A DNA stretch of 35,673 bases from positions 1-35,673 of the forward strand of contig JAGGXI010000031.1 of assembly GCA_021163155.1 (NCBI GenBank). Direction: 5' to 3'. Below, piece after piece: positions 30,581 through 35,673 of the stretch. Made by a program: the position numbers and the translations under genes. This stretch comes from Candidatus Aerophobota bacterium. Lineage in GTDB: Bacteria > Aerophobota > Aerophobia > Aerophobales > JAGGXI01. Position 1 is the first letter of the stretch; every line of letters begins with the position of its first letter. A model generated the notes under the pieces. That model worked only from the letters and a program-made list of their open reading frames with translations, was not told where the DNA came from and searched no databases.

Positions 30581-32200
30581 TTACTTTAACAGTTCGCTTC
30601 GTTTATCTGGATATACTTTAATGAAACGCGCAGCAAAGTTATAACCCATAACAGGGATAACCTCTCCCTTAGCTGTAGGCCAATCTACATAGGTTGCCTG
30701 ATAGGCATGTTTCTCCACCTGGTCAAATAAGAAGAGAGTAGGACAAAGGTCTGTAATATAGTGCTGTATCTTGCCATATTTGACAAATCTTTCTTCTCTA
30801 TCGACAGTCTTAATGGCATCATCAATCATTGTGTCGAGTTCGGGATCAAGCAACCATTCGTTCTGTTCCCATGTGGCAGCTGACTCGGACTTGTATCGCG
30901 ACTCAAGCAAGGACGCGGCTTCTGGATAGTGGGCAGAATCAAATATTGTCACAATATTTGGGCTTGTCTCTTCTGTTGCACATTCCTCTATCATTGACAT
31001 CCAGGGAGTCTTCACTACTTTAACATTTATTCCGATATCGGCCATGTTAGACATAAATAAAAGCGCTACCTTCTCCTCATCAGGCACCTCAGCGCACCAG
31101 TGAACAGTAACAGGATACTTATCTAATTGACCGTAGTATTTGGACCGTTTTAATTCCGCCTTTGCTTTATTTAAGTCTCGATAGTATTGGAATACTGTAG
31201 GGTCAGCACCAGGGAGTGTCTGAGGAACCGGGCCCTTTGACTGGATACAACCAGGGAATAACTTATCCACGACAGTCTTGTAATCCATAGTCCAGGCTAT
31301 AGCCTTTCGGAAGTGGATATCATCGGTTGGAGATTTTTTGGTATGCATCATATAATAGAATTCGGTTCCTGGGAAAAATCCCGCAATATCTACGCCTTTA
31401 ATCTTATCCAATGCCGTAAGTGCCTCAAGTGATTGCCACTGGTCTGTGATTTCAAGTTCTCTACGTGATATCATTGTTCTAACTGTTACTGGCTCTGTTG
31501 TTCCGATCATCTTAAACTCATCAGGAGCATTCAGGTCAATTTGCTGCCAGTAGTTCGGATTTATAACCATAAGTAAGTATTCTTCAAGCGGAAACTTTTT
31601 CACCATATAGGGTCCGGAGCCAGCATCATGAGTAAGAAGGTACTCTTTACCATAATCACCCATATCACCATAAGGTCCGGGTTTTTTGATATTGGCCATA
31701 ACCACATTCTTATTTACAATATAAAGCCTATATAAAGTTGTAAGAAATGGTCCAAATGGCTCCTTAAAATGAAAAACTATAGTATGTCTATCCGGGACAT
31801 CGATACTAACAATTTTTCCTACAAATAAGAAACCATAACCCTCTCCAATGGTTGTTAACCTATTCATACTAAACTTAACATCCTCTGCTGTTAATTCAGT
31901 ACCATCATGAAACTTAATCCCTGGACGCAGATGAAATGTCCAGGTTAGTCCATCGGCTGATGTCTCCCAGCTCTTTGCAACATTAGGTTGAGCGTCTCCT
32001 TTAACATCAGGATAGACAAGAGTATCGTATAGATTAACTAAAGCAACCGAGCTTGAAAAATCAGAGCCTACTGCAGGGTCGATATATGTGGGCCAAGCCC
32101 ATGTAATTCTGAGAGGCCTTTCAGCCGCTCCCGCAACTCCTAAACTCAATACTCCAATTAGGCATAAACTAATCAATAAAATCTTCATTATTTTACTCAT
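30581..32200 (-). CDS. oppA: Periplasmic/extracellular peptide-binding protein, SBP family 5
   Basis: This 539-residue solute-binding protein has a signal peptide (about 1-25, cleavage likely after VAGA). There is no lipobox cysteine, so it would be free in a periplasm or on the surface. Family 5 marks include PDVAKSWETS-like PNVAKSWETSADGLTWTFHL (about 74-93), KFHDGTELTAEDVKFSMNR and the GSGPYMVKKF region. It delivers peptides, or another SBP5 ligand, to OppBC. AAGGAGG precedes the ATG. The 162 bp upstream show no clear promoter. Confidence 0.93.
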   Translation of the reverse strand: MSKIMKILLISLCLIGVLSLGVAGAAERPLRITWAWPTYIDPAVGSDFSSSVALVNLYDTLVYPDVKGDAQPNVAKSWETSADGLTWTFHLRPGIKFHDGTELTAEDVKFSMNRLTTIGEGYGFLFVGKIVSIDVPDRHTIVFHFKEPFGPFLTTLYRLYIVNKNVVMANIKKPGPYGDMGDYGKEYLLTHDAGSGPYMVKKFPLEEYLLMVINPNYWQQIDLNAPDEFKMIGTTEPVTVRTMISRRELEITDQWQSLEALTALDKIKGVDIAGFFPGTEFYYMMHTKKSPTDDIHFRKAIAWTMDYKTVVDKLFPGCIQSKGPVPQTLPGADPTVFQYYRDLNKAKAELKRSKYYGQLDKYPVTVHWCAEVPDEEKVALLFMSNMADIGINVKVVKTPWMSMIEECATEETSPNIVTIFDSAHYPEAASLLESRYKSESAATWEQNEWLLDPELDTMIDDAIKTVDREERFVKYGKIQHYITDLCPTLFLFDQVEKHAYQATYVDWPTAKGEVIPVMGYNFAARFIKVYPDKRSELLK

Positions 32201-32362
32201 TACATCCTCCTTATAAATGAGCTATTTTAACCAAGGGAGCAATTTGCTATTTTCTATATACTCATCGCCTCCTTCCTTAAATATATCTTAATCCAGTAAA
32301 TACTTTAAAACTTATCACTATCTAACGAAGTAGATATCCAATCTATATACTTTATATTCACC

Positions 32363-32653
32363 TTATCCAGCCTCCTTTAATCTTCCAACCATCTTTAGGA
32401 CCAGATCGTCCAGGAATGCTACAAATCCCTCTTCATCTGTCATCATCTTATACTTATTAGCCTCAATTATAGTTCTCACTTGAGAGATGAATTCGTCATG
32501 AATCCCATTTTTTTCTAAAATCTCTATTAATTTATTGGCAGTATCTACCAATCTAAATGGACCGTATATCCTTGGTTCCTGATGCAGGTTTCTTGCACTT
32601 ACTATTATATAACACAGTAGTTCAAATATTTCCTTTTTCAATTTATTTTCCAT
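32363..32653 (-). CDS. Small DUF6092-like protein
   Basis: This 96-residue, mostly helical cytoplasmic protein contains ELLCYIIVSARNLHQEP followed by RIYGPFRLVDTANKLIEIL, which resembles the small DUF6092 family. That match is from memory. The frame is open from a TTG at 32674, but the ATG at 32653 is preferred because GAGGAG (32667-32672) precedes it. It overlaps the nitroreductase gene by 11 nt. Function unknown; the position suggests it acts with the nitroreductase or with the Opp system. Confidence 0.68.
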   Translation of the reverse strand: MENKLKKEIFELLCYIIVSARNLHQEPRIYGPFRLVDTANKLIEILEKNGIHDEFISQVRTIIEANKYKMMTDEEGFVAFLDDLVLKMVGRLKEAG

Positions 32654-33173
32654 TTGTGCTTTTATACTCCTCAAAGAAGTAAACCTCTTTAAACTTTCTT
32701 TTTGGAGGCTTTGGAGACTCTGCTGGGTAACCTAAGGAGATTAACAATTCTGGCACAATCCGCTCCGGAAGATTAAGTAATATCTGTACTCCCCTTTTAT
32801 GAAAAGACAAAACTGGGCAGAAGCCGAGCCCCTCATCATAAGCTTGTAGCATAATATTTTGGCTGGCCATAGCAGCATCCATTATAGACAACGTATCTCT
32901 ACCAAGCTCTCCCCCTTTTTTATAAACAAGTTCCTTATCCTGGCAGACCACAATTAAAGCATTAGGTGTCCCTAATATTCCTGGACTCACTGCTTTTATC
33001 TTTTGAATCCTACCGCGATCGGTAACAATTATAAATACCCATGTCTGTGCATTTCCTCCTGTAGGAGCCCAGATACCTGCCTCTACAAGCTTCTGTAAAA
33101 TCTCTTTTTCTATTGAACGATCTTCAAATTTTCGAATACTTCGTCGTCCTTTAATTACCTCAAAGACTCTCAT
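32643..33173 (-). CDS. Nitroreductase-family FMN oxidoreductase
   Basis: This 176-residue FMN flavoprotein has the N-terminal phosphate-binding GRRSIRKFEDRSI (9-21), AGIWAPTGGNAQTWVFIIV (32-50) and the late GLGFCPVLSFHKRG and ELLISLGYPAESPKPPKRK. It transfers electrons from NAD(P)H to an unknown acceptor. It lies 12 nt after the M20 peptidase gene and overlaps the small gene downstream. The ribosome site is GGAAGGAATAGG. Confidence 0.9.
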   Translation of the reverse strand: MRVFEVIKGRRSIRKFEDRSIEKEILQKLVEAGIWAPTGGNAQTWVFIIVTDRGRIQKIKAVSPGILGTPNALIVVCQDKELVYKKGGELGRDTLSIMDAAMASQNIMLQAYDEGLGFCPVLSFHKRGVQILLNLPERIVPELLISLGYPAESPKPPKRKFKEVYFFEEYKSTNGK

Positions 33174-33185
33174 TCCTATTCCTTC

Positions 33186-34262
33186 CTAACTTAATTCCTT
33201 GAAGATATGATGAATTATATCTCTTCCTTTTACCATATCTTTTACAGCTATATTCTCCTCTTTAGTATGTTCCCCCTTGGCTCCCATCCCTATAACTACT
33301 GTCTCGATGCCCTTTTCATTGTAATTGGAGGCATCGGTTCCTCCACAGATAACTTCTACCTTTGGTTTTAAACCTACACTACTCACTGCTCTTTTGGCTA
33401 CTTTCACCATTTTGGCATCCTCTGAAATGTGGGAAGCTTTTATTGTCAGGTCCATTTTAACCTCTGCTCGAGCTCCTATAGACTTAGCCGCAGTGAGAAA
33501 CACCTCTTTAATTAAATTGCTCTGGCGAAGACATTTCTCATGAGATTGACTTCGACATTCAACCTTGACATTTGTTTTCTCTGGAACAGCATTGAGCACT
33601 TGACCACCTTTAATAATCCCAACATTTACAGTTGTCTCCTCATCAATCCAACCTTCTTTCAACATTGAAATTGCGTATGATGCAGCTTTAATTGATGATA
33701 TACCCTTTTCTGGTTCCATCCCGGCATGAGCTGCCTTTCCTGTAATATCTACATTAATAGTCATATAGGATGGTCCACCAATAACAATATCCTCAAGGGT
33801 ATCCATATCGACTACAAATCCAATCTTTGATTTAAGTAAAGAAGCGTCGAGATTTTTAGAGCCAAGAAGCCCAACTTCTTCTTGTTTTGAAACTACAATC
33901 TCCAAAGGGGGATGCTGATCAGCTGTTCTGATTGCTTCAAAGAGTTCTGCAATACCAGCCTTATCATCTGCACCTAAAATTGTTTCTCCTTTGGAGCGGA
34001 TTATCCCATCTTTTAAAACAGGTTCAATATTCTTGCCCGGCTTAACTGTGTCAGCATGAACACCAAAGAAAACAGGTTCTGTACAAGTAGTATTTTTGGC
34101 AGAAATCTTTGCTATAAGATTGCCATAACTATCAGTGATACATTCTGCTTTAAGTTCCTTTGCGAAAAGGTCTTTTAGGTATGCAATGAATTCCTCTTCC
34201 TCGCCTGACTCACTACTAACTCGAACCATCTTAAAGAAGATATCAACTAATTCTTTGCTCAT
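33186..34262 (-). CDS. M20 family metallopeptidase, PepT-like
   Basis: This 358-residue dizinc aminopeptidase of the PepT/YqjE type has metal ligands H69 and D71 (GVHADTVKPG), bridging D99 (LGADDKAG), catalytic E128 with E129 (KQEEVGLLGS), D152 (VVDMD) and H332 (GEHTKEEN). The dimerisation domain follows GKAAHAGMEPEKGIS. It probably trims tripeptides in the cytoplasm after Opp uptake. CAGGAGGG is the ribosome site. Confidence 0.92.
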   Translation of the reverse strand: MSKELVDIFFKMVRVSSESGEEEEFIAYLKDLFAKELKAECITDSYGNLIAKISAKNTTCTEPVFFGVHADTVKPGKNIEPVLKDGIIRSKGETILGADDKAGIAELFEAIRTADQHPPLEIVVSKQEEVGLLGSKNLDASLLKSKIGFVVDMDTLEDIVIGGPSYMTINVDITGKAAHAGMEPEKGISSIKAASYAISMLKEGWIDEETTVNVGIIKGGQVLNAVPEKTNVKVECRSQSHEKCLRQSNLIKEVFLTAAKSIGARAEVKMDLTIKASHISEDAKMVKVAKRAVSSVGLKPKVEVICGGTDASNYNEKGIETVVIGMGAKGEHTKEENIAVKDMVKGRDIIHHIFKELS

Positions 34263-34341
34263 TAGTCCCTCCTGGTATACTGTTCACGATAAAGTTGTTA
34301 TTATGATTTAAGTCATTTTTCTTATGTCTCCATTAATCTAC

Positions 34342-35409
34342 CTAATCTTTCCCGAGTTTCTGAGCAAGTTTTATAAGGTCTGACTCAACCATTTTCCCCT
34401 CGTCCATAATCTTCTTTCCATCCAACCATACAGATGTATTCAAACATATCCCATCAGTATGTGAGGGCGCCTGTATTCCGTTTGGTTCAATTAATATAGC
34501 ACCAACATTACCAATACCCCATTCAGTACAGCCCCAAACTCTCTCATCTTCTAATATATCTCCAGTGAGTCTGGCACCTGGATTAAAACCGTAACAGACA
34601 TGTGCTAATTTAAGCATACGTGGATGGTTGAAACTCTTCAACCAAGCCTCAAATTCTACAGCTTGCTTCCCACCCTCAACTTTGGTAATCTCTCCTGACT
34701 TGATTGTCAGGCGAACCAGCTCTTCAAGCTTACCACACGGTGGAACAAGTGAACCATCAAAGACTATTGTCCCATTAACTGACTCAAGAGCAGGTGCCCA
34801 TCCAATTTGACCGGCCATCATATGCGATCCAGGCACACCAGCATATCCAAGACTGGCAGTAAAAGGATGAGTTGGGTCAGGTTTTCTGCCCTCAATTTTA
34901 GCATTATCGAACTCCACATCTTCGCCAGCAGGTGTAGTCATACGAATATGTTTAGCATTCTTAGTCATCTCTGTAATTTTTTCCATAAATTCCTTTAGTG
35001 TTGGATAATCAACTCGACCAATGCACCTCGTCATCATATCAGCATTCATTCCTACAAGACACATATGTCGAAGTTTCTTGTTCTCTTTCACAGCAATATC
35101 ATATGGTGTTGAATAAAGCAACCATTGATTATTAAATTCTACCCAGGCATCTGTCTCTTTCAATACTGCCGTGAGCGCTTCTACAGGAAGCATAGGGTCT
35201 GCAGCTTTCCCTACACCCAAAGGTGATGCCAACCAGATTACCATCGGTTTTGCACCAACAGCAAATGCAGCACTTGCGGTAGCATCTACAACTCGAGGGT
35301 CGCTTTCTGTATCCGCTGTTATAACAAAAGTCTCTCCCTGTTTTAATTTAAAAAGATCTCTTGTAAGTATATCACTAGCTTTACCTAATTCATATTCATA
35401 AAGAAACAT
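34342..35409 (-). CDS. M29 family aminopeptidase (AmpS/aminopeptidase T-like)
   Basis: This 355-residue protein of peptidase family M29 has typical segments: KQGETFVITADTESDPRVV near the start, then MTTPAGEDVEFD, VFDGSLVPPCGKLEELVRL, FNPGARLTGDILEDERVWGC and GNVGAILIEPNGIQAPSHTDG with the C-terminal metal-binding glutamates and histidines. An ATG four codons upstream (35421) overlaps the GGAGG ribosome site, so the start is placed at 35409. M29-like proteins also include the ring-cleaving dioxygenase NicX, so a non-peptidase role cannot be fully excluded. Confidence 0.87.
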   Translation of the reverse strand: MFLYEYELGKASDILTRDLFKLKQGETFVITADTESDPRVVDATASAAFAVGAKPMVIWLASPLGVGKAADPMLPVEALTAVLKETDAWVEFNNQWLLYSTPYDIAVKENKKLRHMCLVGMNADMMTRCIGRVDYPTLKEFMEKITEMTKNAKHIRMTTPAGEDVEFDNAKIEGRKPDPTHPFTASLGYAGVPGSHMMAGQIGWAPALESVNGTIVFDGSLVPPCGKLEELVRLTIKSGEITKVEGGKQAVEFEAWLKSFNHPRMLKLAHVCYGFNPGARLTGDILEDERVWGCTEWGIGNVGAILIEPNGIQAPSHTDGICLNTSVWLDGKKIMDEGKMVESDLIKLAQKLGKD

Positions 35410-35442
35410 TTTAACCTCCATTTTTTAAAAAATTTTTCTATA

Positions 35443-35468
35443 AGAGAACGGTCGCAACCGTTCTCTAC
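35443..35468. repeat. GTAG-headed palindrome downstream of the livF-like gene
   Basis: Arms AGAGAACGGT (35443-35452) and ACCGTTCTCT (35457-35466) surround CGCA. CTAC at 35465-35468 gives a GTAG head on the minus strand. It is another stem sequence on the same plan, and lies between the livF stop and the M29 gene, where it may act as a terminator or processing hairpin. Confidence 0.7.
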
Positions 35469-35496
35469 CACTCTCTCCGGGATAATAAACCCTTTA

Positions 35497-35673
35497 CTAA
35501 AATTTTTCCCCTCCCAGATAGGCTTGCCGAACACGGTCATCTGCTCGTAATTTATCAGCAGTACCTTTAAGAGCAACCCGTCCAGTTTTAAAAATATAGC
35601 CTCTGTTAGCAATTCCGAGAGCCTTACGGGCATTCTGCTCTACCAGTAAAATTGATACTCCTTGAGTATTGAT
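35497..35673 (-). CDS. livF: Branched-chain amino-acid-type ABC ATPase, C-terminal fragment (LivF-like)
   Basis: The last 58 codons of a gene that runs off the window. The peptide includes [20 protein letters not shown] and, further on, [14 protein letters not shown], which is the characteristic LivF ending (the LLVEQN switch region and the YLGG terminus). LivF is one of two ATPases of the LivFGHMK high-affinity branched-chain amino-acid importer. The stop TAG is at 35497-35499. It is followed by a palindrome and then the M29 gene. Confidence 0.88.
   Translation of the reverse strand: MNTQGVSILLVEQNARKALGIANRGYIFKTGRVALKGTADKLRADDRVRQAYLGGEKF

Noticed and set aside
32254-32274. Three-codon leader ORF (ATG AGT ATA TAG) upstream of oppA
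   Set aside because: The AAGGAGG is only two bases from the ATG, too close for efficient initiation, and nothing else suggests an attenuator.
35385-35633. Open frame of 82 codons at the right end, minus strand
   Set aside because: The livF-like ending is read in a different frame through the same DNA with clear family similarity, and this frame has none.

Overview
The window is AT-rich bacterial chromosome. It carries peptidoglycan synthesis genes (murG, murC), Sec auxiliary genes (secD, secF), a primary-type sigma factor, and the ribosomal proteins bS6, bS18 and bL9. The gene order, low-GC coding, eukaryote/archaeal-type ProRS, many ferredoxin-type redox proteins and a long peptide/amino-acid catabolic block suggest an uncultured, probably anaerobic, peptide-fermenting bacterium. 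Candidate phyla such as Aerophobota or Atribacterota would fit, but that placement is inference and cannot be settled from this sequence. I see no tRNA, rRNA or CRISPR array.

Layout. (1) 235-3358 (+): a membrane-anchored NEW3-domain exoprotein, an ABC ATPase and an ABC-2 permease, forming one operon. (2) 3513-6479 (+): sigma factor, rpsF, ssb, rpsR, rplI. (3) 6476-11795 (-): secD, secF, murG, murC; murC meets rplI tail to tail with overlapping stop codons. (4) 12078-13508 (+): proS, facing away from secD and ending at a bidirectional terminator. (5) 13563-35673 (-): about 22 kb of genes on one strand, almost all for uptake and breakdown of peptides and unusual amino acids. In transcription order these are the end of a livF-like ATPase, an M29 aminopeptidase, an M20 peptidase, a nitroreductase, a small DUF6092-like protein, the oppABCDF-type transporter, a hydantoin-racemase-type Asp/Glu racemase, a HyuA-type hydantoinase/oxoprolinase, a DUF917 protein, a small unknown protein, and an M24 Xaa-Pro peptidase. 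After a dead IS3 element come a proline racemase/4-hydroxyproline epimerase, a large iron-sulfur FAD/NAD oxidoreductase, a DAO-type FAD oxidoreductase, and an exported C69 dipeptidase.

How the genes fit together: Opp imports peptides and the M20, M24, M29 and C69 enzymes trim them. X-Pro and X-Hyp dipeptides would go to the M24 enzyme. Free (hydroxy)proline could be epimerised by the racemase and oxidised by the two-subunit flavin/iron-sulfur dehydrogenase. The hydantoinase/DUF917/racemase group looks like a separate route for a cyclic amide or hydantoin-like substrate. Substrates are inferred from family and context only.

The intergenic DNA is unusual. It holds many short palindromes headed by the tetranucleotide GTAG, several in inverted pairs as in REP/BIME elements, with three of the families sharing an 8-bp arm / 2-nt centre / 8-bp arm geometry. 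A composite module (GGATTARA octamer array, purine-rich tract, REP pair) occurs three times, always in the sense orientation 3' of a gene, and one copy supplies the last codons and stop of murG. Other notable points are a ComEA-like helix-hairpin-helix segment inside SecF and a degenerate ABC signature in OppF.
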